A stretch of 64,000 bases of DNA from Ampelomyces quisqualis (taxonomy: Eukaryota; Ascomycota; Dothideomycetes; Pleosporales; Phaeosphaeriaceae): NCBI GenBank assembly GCA_018398575.1, contig JAGTXZ010000018.1, positions 2,852,001 to 2,916,000 of the forward strand, read 5' to 3'. The notes under the pieces are model-generated. The model was given only the letters and a program-made list of their open reading frames with translations. It ran no database searches and had not been told where the DNA came from. The translations under genes and the position numbers were made by a program. Shown here in pieces: positions 1 to 10,200 of the stretch (positions within the stretch are counted from its first letter, which is position 1; the number at the start of each line of letters is the position of its first letter).

Positions 1-368
1 TAAGTCTCTAAGGCCTAGGTTACACGCTTTAAGCACTAGTACAAGGATACGCTTATCTTAAAGTACAACACTACTATAGACGCTACACGTTACTTAGCTA
101 ACTTATATATTAAGTACAAGTTATACTTTAATCTCTTGTATAGAAAGATAGAGAAGTATAATATCTAGCCCTATAATTTATATAATATAGATAAAAAGGG
201 CTTTATAATAGGTGTAATTAGCAGGTTAAAAAGAACCTTTACATAAGCTTAATAGAAGAAGAAAGAGGTTACTACTGCTCTTTAGAATAGATCTTAAAAG
301 TAGATAACAACTATTACTACTGTGTGCGCTAATAGAACTGTGTTACTGCTAGGTCTTATATATAAGTC
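1..368 (+). pseudogene. pogo/Fot1-type DDE transposase fragment, RIP-decayed
   Basis: Reading the plus strand through TAG/TAA stops gives a stretch typical of fungal pogo/Fot1 (Tc1/mariner superfamily) transposases: IEKYNI, then YNIDKKGF with the first catalytic Asp codon at 190-192, then VISRLKR and finally a V-C-A-x-R-T-V-L-L-x-G-L-I-Y-K block. Families of this type normally read N-M-D-E-K-G-F and C-A-D-G-T at these places, so E to K and D/G changes fit RIP. The fragment starts at the window edge and stops where the LTR of element G begins at 369. The second and third catalytic Asp are absent, and the transposase is not resumed on the far side of G. It is a dead fragment; the family call is from recognised motifs, not from a search. 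Confidence 0.72.
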
Positions 369-560
369 TGTAACAGGCTGCTACCTAGTTAGTCCTTAGT
401 TATAGAAAAACCTTAGCTCTCTAAACTAGAACACTAAAAATGCTCTAGACTAGAACACTAAAAACGTTCTAGACTAGAACACTAAAAATCCTCTAGACTA
501 TAAAAACCCTTTAGGTAATAATTAGGATAGAACACAAATTTACGTCTTTATTTCCTAGCA
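369..560 (+). repeat. Left LTR of element G
   Basis: 192 bp, starting TGTAACAGG and ending CCTAGCA, nearly identical to 54514-54705 in direct orientation. It contains three 24-bp tandem units. The upstream base context belongs to a pogo-type transposase. Confidence 0.65.
421..492 (+). repeat. 24-bp tandem repeat, 3 units, inside the G LTR
   Basis: Units at 421-444, 445-468 and 469-492 share the core CTAGACTAGAACACTAAAAA followed by a variable 4-base tail; a degenerate fourth unit follows at 493. The same array is present at the matching place in the other LTR. Repeats of this kind in an LTR are often promoter modules; that role is inference. Confidence 0.8.
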
Positions 561-847
561 TTTACTCTTAGAGTCTACCTCTTACAATTAAATTTATTAA
601 ACCTAACTAGGCTAAAGAGCTATTAGTAACCTCTAGCATAGAATAAGTAACTGTTCCTATAATAGTACAAGATATAATAGTACAAGCTATCTATATAAGA
701 CGTAATAGCGTCCCTAAGTTAGTTATTAAGAACAAGTTTAATTAGATAATTATTAATAACTTTCTAGACTTAAAGAAATAATAGATTAAGAAACAATTGC
801 TATTAAACAGCCTTAAGAGAACGCCTGCCTAGCAGAAAGTATATAAC
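561..847 (+). pseudogene. Element G interior, part 1: unrecognised coding-like tract
   Basis: From 563 a frame reads through three or four TAG/TAA codons and continues without frame change across the copy A insertion into 46258-46400. Reconnecting 847 to 46258 after removing one copy of the target duplication keeps codons in phase. The peptide is basic and polar, with charged segments such as IRRNSVPKLVIKNKF and LDLKK. I recognise no domain; a Gag-like structural protein is possible for an element of this size, but this is a guess. Confidence 0.4.
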
Positions 848-1146
848 TGTAACAAGTATATACAAACACATGTTACATCTAATACCTTATAAAGGCTTAG
901 TAACAGATTATATAGAGAGCTAGTAGATTAGGACTAAAAGCGCTCTAACAGCACTCTAACTCAGCTACTACGCCTACTATAAATATAAGCCTATAGCATA
1001 GATAGAGGATAAGTTTCTCTTATCCTTTTGTACAAGACCTATAGGTATATAGCTAATCTAGAATCTCTAATACAACACGCACTTCTATATGCCTCTAATA
1101 CGTATTTAATTTAATTCTAATAGCTATACCTACCTGCGTTGTTACA
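848..1146 (+). repeat. 5' LTR of chromovirus copy A
   Basis: 299 bp, TGTAACAAG at the start and GCGTTGTTACA at the end, with a perfect terminal TGTAAC/GTTACA inverted repeat. Homologous LTRs: 45954-46252 and 58318-58616 in this orientation, and 16303-16601, 46631-46929 and 53428-53726 in reverse, plus a split copy at 23100-23111 with 41863-42149. A TATA-like box and a GGACAAG/CTTGTCC hairpin lie near its middle. Confidence 0.95.
978..985 (+). promoter_or_regulatory. Predicted TATA box of chromovirus LTR (copy A)
   Basis: TATAAATA lies about 25-30 bp before the segment complementary to the primer-binding region. This spacing is what a core promoter would need if transcription starts at that segment. 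The same box occurs at 58448-58455 in copy F. Position-based inference only. Confidence 0.5.
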
Positions 1147-1148
1147 TT

Positions 1149-1167
1149 ATAAGAGAAACTTTGTCCT
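1149..1167 (+). other. Probable self-priming primer-binding site (copy A)
   Basis: Two bases after the LTR there is an ATAAGAGAAACTTTGTCCT segment (ACAAGAGAAACTTTGTCCT in copy F). It is the reverse complement, apart from one extra base, of the LTR segment AGGACAAGTTTCTCTTGT located just after the TATA box. In Tf1/sushi-type chromoviruses the 5' end of the RNA folds back on the PBS and primes reverse transcription. Sequence complementarity is seen; the mechanism is inferred from that lineage. Confidence 0.55.
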
Positions 1168-1389
1168 ACTAGTAATAGCATTTATATAATATTACAATTT
1201 ACTTTTAAAAAGATTGCGTTAAAACGTCTAGAACTCTATCTAAATTGAATCTGTTTGCAACCTTAAATCTATTAAACACAGTTAGGATTCCTTAGATCTT
1301 CTAATAGCTAAAGCCTTTAGGTTTAGATCTTTCTATTAACACATAGTTAGGATTACTTTAGTAAAAGTTGCGTTTAGCGCTACAATAGA

Positions 1390-2660
1390 AACTTAGAGAC
1401 TATTAATAACCTAAGAGTATTAGAGGCAACGCTAATAACTCTCTCTAAAGAACTAACCTTAGAAGCCTTCTTCTAAGACAACTCTATATTAACTATAACA
1501 ACCTAGCAATAGAGTGCTAAAGCAAAAAAGATAGACACTAAGGAACCTTCTTAGCCTAGAGCTACACTAAATCTAACCCTTGCCTAAATAGAGGTTAATT
1601 AATTATAACAAGATTTGAAACAGGCTTTAGCAGAAATTAATTCCCTTAAGAAAGGACTAACTCTGTTAATAGGACTAGACAAGCCTCTACCTACTACTAA
1701 ATTACCCTAGAATAATTCTACACTCTACTATTTATCTAACAGCTTTATATCTAAGTACTTATATTACTATAAAGGCTCTTGCTAACTTTAACAATCTAAG
1801 AAAACGCCTAATATAGATAATCTTAGTAATAGAAAAGATCTTACCTTCTGCTAATAGCAGGCCTCTATCTAGGATTAACTTAAGATTAACTTAGATTACT
1901 ATTAGACTAAAAGATAACGCATAGCCTTAGTATAGGGCTACACTATAGGATTAGCTAAGGGCTATCTTAAGCTATAATATTTATTAGATACTAATTAAGA
2001 GTAATTCTAGAACGCTAAGCAAATAGTTAAGCTACTTAAGTCCTATTTTATTACAGGCAATAAGGTAGCTAAAAGCTATACAGCGTTTAATTAATTGCAG
2101 ATAATAAAGGAGGAAACGTTCCCCTTATTTAAAGCTAGGTTTCTAAGTTCTGCAGTTAAGAGACAAGTACCCTCTTTAGAGTAGTTTTACTACTTATAGA
2201 CTAAGATTACGCTAGGGTTGCGAGCCCCTAACCTAGGATTTAGGTACTAATAGAAGAACTTATTTAATTAGATAGTAGAACACCTTACTATATACAATAT
2301 AGAGTAGAAGAACAACTCTATACTAAGTATAACACTAGCTGCTGCTAGGTTGCTAATTAGGTTGGCTCTACAACAGAATTTAGAGCTAAATTAGACTACT
2401 ACTACTAGCGCTCTAACAAATTCTGCGCTAGCCTATTAATCTATAATAGTGCGTCTTCTTATAAAGACTCCTAAGCTAGAATAACAAAAGACCCCTAGTA
2501 GTTGTTATAATTATAGTAAGCTAAAACACTACTTTAGTAACTGCACAAAGCCTTGTGTACGTTAGATTAAAGCTATAGAAGTAGATAAGTATAGAGATGC
2601 TTAAGAGTAACCTAATTAGAAGGTATATTATACAAAAAACAGAAGCGCCTAAGAGAACAC
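1390..2660 (+). pseudogene. gag: gag of chromovirus copy A (decayed)
   Basis: Structural Gag polyprotein that would build the virus-like particle. It is readable in one frame through many TAG/TAA codons. The middle part is a helical Gln- and Lys-rich capsid-like region. A CX2CX4HX4C zinc knuckle sits at 2503-2544; the second Cys has become Tyr and the Gly before His has become Lys. Copies C (21702-21743) and F (59973-60014) preserve other residues of the same knuckle, so the ancestral C-Y-N-C-S-K-L-G-H-Y-S-S-N-C pattern is clear. The start codon is not resolved because several upstream ATGs are lost. Element B inserted about 80 bases downstream of this frame. Confidence 0.8.
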
Positions 2661-2739
2661 TTCTCTCTAGGCCTAAGCTATTACAATCTATTCTACCTTA
2701 ACCTTTCTTATTTGTTTTGCAGTTCCTATTTCCTTATAC

Positions 2740-2925
2740 TGTAGTAGAGCGTTATTTACCTCTAAGGCCTATTAGATTTAATATAGATTTGAATATATTA
2801 TTATTAGGTGTGTGTATTGTTAGTTATCCTGTCCTCTAATAGCCCTTTAGCTATTATATCTTGTCTATGCCCTTAGCTGTGCCCTAAGCGTTCTTTAGAC
2901 TTACTTTCTATATTACTTTACTATA
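2740..2925 (-). repeat. 3' LTR of element B
   Basis: 186 bp; direct match to 15007-15192 with mostly C/T and A/G differences. Terminal CA is changed to TA. Confidence 0.92.
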
Positions 2926-2935
2926 TCTCTCCCCC
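2926..2935 (-). other. Polypurine tract of element B
   Basis: On the minus strand this reads GGGGGAGAGA directly before the 3' LTR, the expected place and composition for plus-strand DNA priming. Confidence 0.65.
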
Positions 2936-3720
2936 AATCTATAGAAAGAGGCCTCTTTTCTTTTATACTAAATATAAAACTAAAGTGCTTAAACAAAAGA
3001 ACTAACTCCTAAGGAAAAACAACTCTAAACTTTTTGTAATACTAAAGTAGTTACTAACAGGCCTTTAGTAAAGGAGCAGTGCCTATTTACAATCTTTTTC
3101 TATCTCCTTACGTTACTATCTAACTCTTTTACTTAAACGCCAAAGCGCTATCAGCCTACGTTATTCTAACTTTACCTAGTATTATAGAGGCGTTGCTTAG
3201 GCAGACTTGCGTTGCAACTGCAAACGCTTTAGACTGCTTCTATTATAATAAGTCTTGCGTTAACCAAATTCACCTTACCTTTTAGCTCTACTTTCTTTTA
3301 GCTACTCTACTCTACGCCTCTCTCTCTCTTAACCTGCCTAACGCATAACCTTACTACTACTATACTATAATTAGCTACTTAACTTCTCTACCTTATTGCT
3401 AGGCGTTCTAACTAGCTTTAGCTTAGTTTACATTATCTGCTTGTTACTCTTTTACCTTACTACTTCTATTTGCTTTTAAGGCAACTTATCTGTACACAGC
3501 TATACTACTTTACTCTAGCGTACGCTCTACTCTCTTACCTACTTAGTTGCCTCTTCCTGTAATTTAGCGCATTTTTACTTTTAAGTCTCTAAGTTCTTAG
3601 CTTAGCTGTTGCTAATAGTTGCTTAGTTAACGCCTTACCTTTAGTTAATTAGAATTTTCCTAATATACGTGCCTAACACTTCCTTAGCCTCTTAGTTGTA
3701 CGCTGCCTTTATCTTTAAGC
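2936..3720. other. Element B 3' untranslated interior, no gene seen
   Basis: Pyrimidine-rich on the plus strand (runs of tct and ctt), with no protein family recognisable in either direction. It lies between the B polypurine tract and the antisense coding-like region. Confidence 0.4.
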
Positions 3721-4400
3721 TATAATAAAGAATAAGCTTGTTCCTAGGCCTAATAGAGATACTTGCTTTCTAGTTTACAGATACCTAGTTAACTGTTCTG
3801 GCTATAGTAATGTAATTAACTAGAGTAAGTGCTAGTTTATTAATAAGTTAAGCTAAACGCGTACTAACATTTGCGCTAGTTAAATTAAATAAGAATAGGA
3901 AGCTAAGCTACCCTCTTATTGCTAAGCTTTAGTTAGTCTTTGTTACTCTTAAGTCTGTAGGGAAAACTTTTAAGCCTTATCTGCTACTGCTTACTATTAG
4001 CCCTTATTTGGGAGCTAAGTAGGCAAGCTTAGTTATTAAGACTAATAGGCCTCTATATATTAACAAGTTGCTTTCTACTCTAGGTAATTACTTTAGCCTT
4101 AAGAATAACTCTAGAGCTAAGAAGTATAAGATCTACAACGCTTGTATTAAGAGCTTAATCCTAAGCTATACTAACTGCGCTATTAACATAGCTTCTATTA
4201 AGAGTAAGTCTAAGCACTTATGCAGTTACTGCGCAAGAGCTAGTTAGACGTTTAAGTCTGCTGGCTTGTGTATGCAGTTTAGGTTCTAGGGCAAGCTGCT
4301 AAATAATAGTACTTATAGCAACTACTTATTCTCTTCTGCTAAAGGGCAGTGTTTAATAAATTGTAAGTAGCTAACACCTTTTTAGTTATTCTTTTCTATT
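3720..4400 (+). pseudogene. Antisense coding-like tract 1 in element B, unrecognised
   Basis: The plus strand (opposite to gag-pol of B) reads as a protein of roughly 220 residues when TAG/TAA are read through. The amino-acid mix is balanced and the stops are nearly all TAG/TAA at places expected for Gln or Trp. Visible features are a basic segment (KRVLTFALVKLNKNRKL), the segment NRPLYINKLLSTLGNYFSLK, and a Cys-containing part, LCSYCARAS followed by GLCMQF and GQCLINCK. I do not recognise a family. C-x2-C spacing suggests metal binding, which is inference. It could be an accessory gene of B rather than a shadow, because the minus strand here shows no retroelement motif. Confidence 0.45.
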
Positions 4401-4589
4401 GTTTTCCTAGAGTTATTTGCTAATTATTTGTAGGCGCTCTAGTTATTCTGCGCAGCGTTAAGGGCACTAGGGCTATTAAGCCCTTCTATATTACTCCTGG
4501 CCCTCTTATTCTTAATAACTCGCCTTTTAAGAACTTACGCAATTGCAGTTTACTAACCCTAGCAAAGAAGCTTAGTAGCTTTAGGGCTC

Positions 4590-5045
4590 TAAGCAAGTCT
4601 AGTCTACTAGATTTTGCAAAGTTGTTAGCCAGGAAGGCTTGTTAAAGCCTAGACTTTGATGCTAGCAAGGTCTCTAAAAACTCTTCTAAAGTTAGCTATA
4701 ACTCTAAGAAGCCCTTAGGCACTCTATCTCCTAGCAAGCGTTACATTTCTAGTCTATCTACAAAGGGCTATAGAGTTAAGAAGTTGCCTTGCAAGAAGGC
4801 TTAGTTAGATCCTAAGTTAGCTGTAGTTAATAAGAATGTTAAGAAGGATGCTAATAATGCTATTGTTAACAAGGCTTTAGCTTAGCTTAATATTAGTAGG
4901 CCTTTAGCTAGTGTAAAGCGTAGCGTTAATAATGCTAGCCTAGAAGCTAGCAATAGTAATCTATTGGTTAGAGATATTAATATAGATGCCTTAAGTAATA
5001 GCTTAGGTAGTCTAAATAACTTCTCTAACAATTAGAGTTTTCTAT
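4590..5045 (+). pseudogene. Antisense coding-like tract 2 in element B, unrecognised
   Basis: Plus-strand frame of about 150 codons, Ser-, Lys- and Asn-rich and apparently disordered (for example VSKNSSKVSYNSKK, then NVKKDANNAIVNKALA). It ends in IDALSNSLGSLNNFSNN. It may be a downstream part of tract 1, interrupted by an intron or a frameshift. No domain recognised. Confidence 0.38.
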
Positions 5046-5740
5046 TATAGATCTTGTTTTTGTAGTAGCTTTTCTGTAAAATTAACTCTCCTTTTTTAAC
5101 GCATCTTTAGAGTTTATAGCTGTGCTAGAAGGCACTACTTTCTCTCTCTTCTACAAAAAAGAGGCCTTATTTCTTTTCTAATTTTCTAATTAATTAACGC
5201 TCTGTTACTGCTATTTATTATTTTTCTCTTACCTAACTAGCGCGTTATTAGGCGCGTTGTTTTAACTGCGCGTTACCTAGGCTTTTATTAAAACTCTACC
5301 TTACCTTTACTTCTAGACTTTTATACTATTTTTCTAAGCCTATTAATTACCTTACTTAGCATAGATTTCTACGCTGCTGCTTAATATCGCCTGCTTATTT
5401 GTTTCCTACTGCGCTTAACGCTGCCTCTGCCTGCTCCTTAATCTCTTTATAGGCAATAGCCTAGTCCTAAGAGCAGCCTATAGCACTCTCCTACTCTCTC
5501 TCTATCTAGCAAGGCTACTAAGGCTTTAGCTATAGTGTATAGGCTATTGCCTAAGCCACTGCTGTTTAGAGAGCTGTCTGCTAAGCCTAAGGTCGCTAAG
5601 AGAATTTTGCCTGCTCTCTAAACTCTCCTAACAACTCTTCTACTACCCCTACCTAACGCTGCTGCCCTAGCTACAATTAATAAGCTTCTTTAGCAGCTTA
5701 AACACGCGTTGCTTTAAAATCCTTGCCTATATAGTTCTGT
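5046..5740. other. Element B spacer, no gene seen
   Basis: Rich in Cys/Leu-like codons on the plus strand but without a sustained frame. I see no motif, repeat or RNA gene. Confidence 0.35.
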
Positions 5741-6680
5741 TCTGCGTCTATTATACTTACCTATTACTATTGCTTTAGAGTCTAGTAATAAGTTCTATAA
5801 TGCAGTACAGTTAATCTCTAGGGCTTTGCCTAGTTTTTCTAATAATAGCCTAGGCTTCCTTAATAGCGATCTAGGCTTTTCTAACAATAACTTAGGCTTT
5901 CCTAAGTTGTCTATTAAAGTTCTAACAACTCCCTAGGCTTATAGTAAGCTAGCTAAGACTTAGGGCATAGGTAATAGCAAGCTTTAAGCCTAGATTGCGC
6001 AGCATTGCACGCTAACTCTAACAGCCTCTTTGCCTACCCTTTAGTCTGTTACTTAGACATCTTCTGCAAAGCTAATCTTCCCTAGTTATTGTAGTAATAA
6101 GACTTCTAAGCTGTACATCTATAAGAAGGTTACTTCCTCTTATAATACTATCTATAACTAGTGTAAGCAGTATTTGAATAACTTGTTAGCTAATTTAGGC
6201 TAATTTATTTATAGTTAAGGTAATATTATCTAGCTAAATAACTATTAAAGTTATTACTTAGCTCTAGCACATGCTTTTTAAGGTTAAAACTAATAGAAGA
6301 AGCCTCTTTCTGCTGCTTGTTAACTGCGCCCTATCTTCTAAGCTTATAGAAGAGAGTAGATATATGCTAGCTATCTAGTTTAACTCCTTTAATATAAAGA
6401 CTAATAGAATCTTAGTTAAGGATTACTTTTGCTTAGGCATAGGCTGCAACTTTCTTAAGGACAATTTAGCTACACTTATTCTACATTACAGTTAGTCTAC
6501 TTACATATACCTAGACTCTAGCTAGCATAACGTTTAGCCTTACAGCTGTTACGCAAAGGGCAATTGCAAATACGCTTTTAGCAAGTATTGCAGTGTTATC
6601 TATAATAGTAAGTAGCTGCTCTATAGTGCTTGCACTAACTACTTCTATAATATAGGCTTTTAGGCTTGTTCTTATATAGG
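5740..6680 (+). pseudogene. Antisense coding-like tract 3 in element B: repeat motif and Cys-rich end
   Basis: Begins with an imperfect internal repeat of the form N-x-x-L-G-F (SNNSLGF, NSDLGF, SNNNLGF near 5835-5900). It continues through a Thr/Ser-rich part and a Tyr/Lys-rich part (SKLYIYKK). After a break near 6230-6300 comes a Cys-rich segment with YSCYAKGNCKYAFSKYC (about 6540-6595). It lies on the strand opposite to gag-pol. No family recognised. The frame is not unbroken, so this may be two exons or two genes. The short minus-strand ORF visible at 6635-6817 is a chance reading. Confidence 0.4.
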
Positions 6681-6904
6681 TAAGTTGCTAAGTCCTGTTT
6701 AGAAACTCTTTTCTCTAGAACCTTATTTAGAATTGCGCTAACATTGTAGTAACTTAGGTAATTTAAAGCAATCTGTAGATTAAAATAGCCTAGACGCTTG
6801 CAACATCCTGCTAACACTGCCTATTTCTGCTGCATAGAGTATTAGGGAATATGCGTCTTAATCTTAGTTTCTTATTTTAACTTGCTAGGCTACTATAAGG
6901 TTTA

Positions 6905-7218
6905 ATTAGAGTTTATTCGTTTGGGGTAGGCTGCTATACAATACAGCTAATAACAAGAGCTATTGTAGTAGAGGGTCTTGCGTAACTAAAGAGTTGCTAG
7001 AGCTTTCTAATAATAGCAACTCTAATTTTAATCCTAGTTAGGCTGTTAAACTAGATTTAGAATCTAGGTCTAAAGATAAGGCTAGTAAGTCTATAGATAC
7101 TGTTGCTAAGAATAATGTTAATAATAGGGATAAGATAGAGGTTAACGTTAATGTACCTGTTAATACTAGCAATAATACTACTACTTCTTCTAAAGCTTTA
7201 GTATATTTAGAAGTTTAG
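6905..7218 (+). pseudogene. Antisense coding-like tract 4 in element B, unrecognised
   Basis: Plus-strand frame containing ELLELSNNSNSNFNPS and then a long charged, probably disordered stretch (SRSKDKASKSIDTVAKNN, VNVNVPVNTSNNTTTSS), ending ALVYLEV and a TAG. Only one other stop interrupts this last part, so the frame is well preserved compared with its surroundings. Function unknown. Confidence 0.42.
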
Positions 7219-7299
7219 GCTTACATGCCTTGTAGCGTAGCACTAATATAGCTTTTGAATAGCAAATATATAGGCTTGTTTTAATAGTGTTACTTTAGA

Positions 7300-10200
7300 T
7301 AGCTAGTAGAATTATTATAAACTGCGTCTGTTGTGTACCTTCCTTTGCTATCTATTTTTGTTCTTATAGATACTTTAAAGCTATTTTAACAACTTTGTAT
7401 TTAGATCTGTTAAAGTTTAGGTTTTTGATAATACGCACTCTAACAGCTCTTTAGCGCATCTCTGCTAATTGTTCTAAATCTAAATTTTTATCCTTATCTA
7501 CCTTAGTAGCGTTCTTAAGCCTCTTAGAACACTAGCGCGCTACTAATTCTCCTACCAGTTATAGGATGTCCTGCCTATAGCTAGGGAGCGCCTAGTCTTT
7601 AGTCTTGTTAGTAGATAGGTTCTTGTTAATAAGCTTTAGTTTTATTTCTGTATGCTAATAGAACTTCTTTAACCTGTTGCCTGGCGTGTAGCTTCAAAAT
7701 AGTGCTCTATTAAGCTCCTTAAGGTTGTACTACCCCTTCTCTCTAACTTTATGTATTCTAAATAGCCTCTACTACTTTAGAAGGAACTTGCTAAGCACTA
7801 ATTAGTTGTTGTTATAGTAGGAATCTCTAAGTAGAACTAAGTTGCTAACCTTTAGTTTGTCTGCTCTAGTAACTCTGTTCTTATTAAAGTAGTCCTTGTT
7901 ATTATTTCTTAGTTAGACTGTTCTAGCGATAGATTTTTGTAACCTAATATCTCTCTTTTTAAATTAACAAGCTCTTATAGCTAGGAGCAAAGCAGTATCA
8001 GTTACTTCTTTCTAGAGCAGGGTCTGCCAGGTTAGTATACACAATTCAATAGGCAGTACGTACTTGTAACTATATATAAGAAACGCTAGGGTCTCTCTAG
8101 TTGCACGCTTAACACTAGTCTAATTAGCCTACAGAACGCGGTCTAAGTAGTTAACCTATATCCCGCTAAGCTTCTTTAAGGCATCTACTATTAGCGCGTA
8201 TCCTTGTTTAATTAAGCCTTAACCCTGTAGATAATAGGCGCTAGCTACTACTCTATAGATTCCAAATTACTATTGCAAGTTAATTAGTAGATGCTTGTTT
8301 TCAGGCTCTCTATTAACTAAAATTTTAAGTAGTAGGCTCTATTAGCAGAAGACTTTTCTTTCTAGAAACTTAACAATAGATGCTAAGTCTACGTTCAATA
8401 GGGCTTTAGCTTTAGCCTACTGCGTTATAGTGTATTAGGCTACTATAAGAAACTTCTTACCTCTAGCTAGAGGCATATAGACTACGTTTATAGATATCTA
8501 GCCAAAGGGCATTATTAGAGAAGTTATTAGCTAGAGTTCCTCTTAAACTATTACTAAGGCATGTACTTAACACTCTAGGCATAACTTAACGTAGGACTTA
8601 ATATCCTTATATTATCCTTCTTAATAATAACGCGCCTAAACTTTGCGCTATGTGCCTTTCTTCCTACAGTGTCCTGCTTTATTGTGTATAGCTTTGATAA
8701 TAGCTAAATGTTTGTTAGGTTTGTCTACAATTTGCTGCAGTAGGCGCCCTTTAGTTAGTATCAAGAATAGATGCCTTTCCCTTACTATCAATTTAAGTGC
8801 TTTCCTTGTAAATTTTTTTATTTTAGCTCTTGAAAGACTATTAGGCTAATAGTAGAATAGAATCTAACAAGCCTAAGCCTAAGATTCTTTGTTATAGGCT
8901 TTATCTAATAGTTAGTCTTTAAAGCTAAGATTAGCTTTACAGCTACTATAACGTAGGTTAGCTACGCGCAGGTGTGTAGTAATAGCAAGCTGTACTAAAT
9001 TTAAATAAGCGTTAATAAAGTCCTTAATATCTTCCTCTAGCTTATTAGGTAGCTCCTACCCTAGTTCCTTAGGTCTTCTTAAAAGAGCGTTAGCTACTAC
9101 GTTTCTCTTGCCTTTAATATAGACTATGTTAAATTTCTATATATTAAGAAGCGCTAGCTACTGCGTAACAAGGGCTTTTAGTAAGTTAGTTACACTTTAC
9201 TAAAGCTGTGCAACTAGCGTCTTTGCGTCTATTTTTATAACAAACTCTACTCTGTACAGGTAGGTCTAAAACTTCTTTAGCGCTAGAAGTAAGGCTTTGC
9301 ATTTGTATTTTCTTAAGTTCTAATTTTGTTTGGACTTAGACTAAACTCTACTTTTATACTAGATAGAGTGCTAATAACTCTTTGGATCTAGCTGTATAAG
9401 AACTGTGCCCCAACTCTTTTAACTACTATTAACAGATATAACAATTGGGAGTAATAGCTTATTATAAGAGATAGAGATAAGCGCTAGCGTAGAATATAGC
9501 GCGCGCTTCAATTTATCTATTGCGCTCTACTATTCTAAGAACTACTTAAAGGGCGCATTTTTGCGTAGCAGGTAGAATAGCAGTTCTAAAATAATACTAA
9601 AATGCTTAATCTACACTCTGTAATACACGCATATACTAATAAACATTTAAACGTCTTTTTGGTCTCTATAGAGCAGCTAGGAGAGTATCTTCTTAATTTT
9701 CTTGTAGTTAGGATGTTAGCTAGCGGCGTTAATACAATAGCCTACTACAATTATAGATATATAATAGAAGTCTAATTTATAGCCTAATATTATAGCCCCT
9801 GCGCACTTAATGTCTGCTAGAATAGCGTCTATATTACAGAGATGCTCTGCAACATACTTTCTAATACCTAGTTTAATCTCTATTCTGTTGTAGTAGGACT
9901 TTAGTTTCTTAATGCAAACGTTATCTAGGTAAGGTCTGTAGCGCTCTAGAATGTAATCTTAGCATATTTTGGTTATAACGCGTACAAATTTAGCAACAGA
10001 ATTTGTTATACCTATAGGCAGTGTGCACTAGCGTACTAGTCTAATAGGTGTATAGAACGCTATTATATCTTAAAAGTTCTTGTACAGCTCTACTTAGTTA
10101 TATCCTAAGAAGAAATTGAGCAAGCTTATAATTACGCAACTAGCAAAATCTTCTACAAATTTATCTGGATTAGGCAGTAGGTTTGCTTTGCAAATTGTAA

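Noticed and set aside
6635..6817. 60-codon minus-strand open frame in element B
   Set aside because: It overlaps better-supported plus-strand coding-like sequence and has no motif; probably chance.
8643..8849. 68-codon plus-strand open frame
   Set aside because: Lies opposite the integrase zinc-finger region of B, whose HHCC motifs read clearly on the minus strand.
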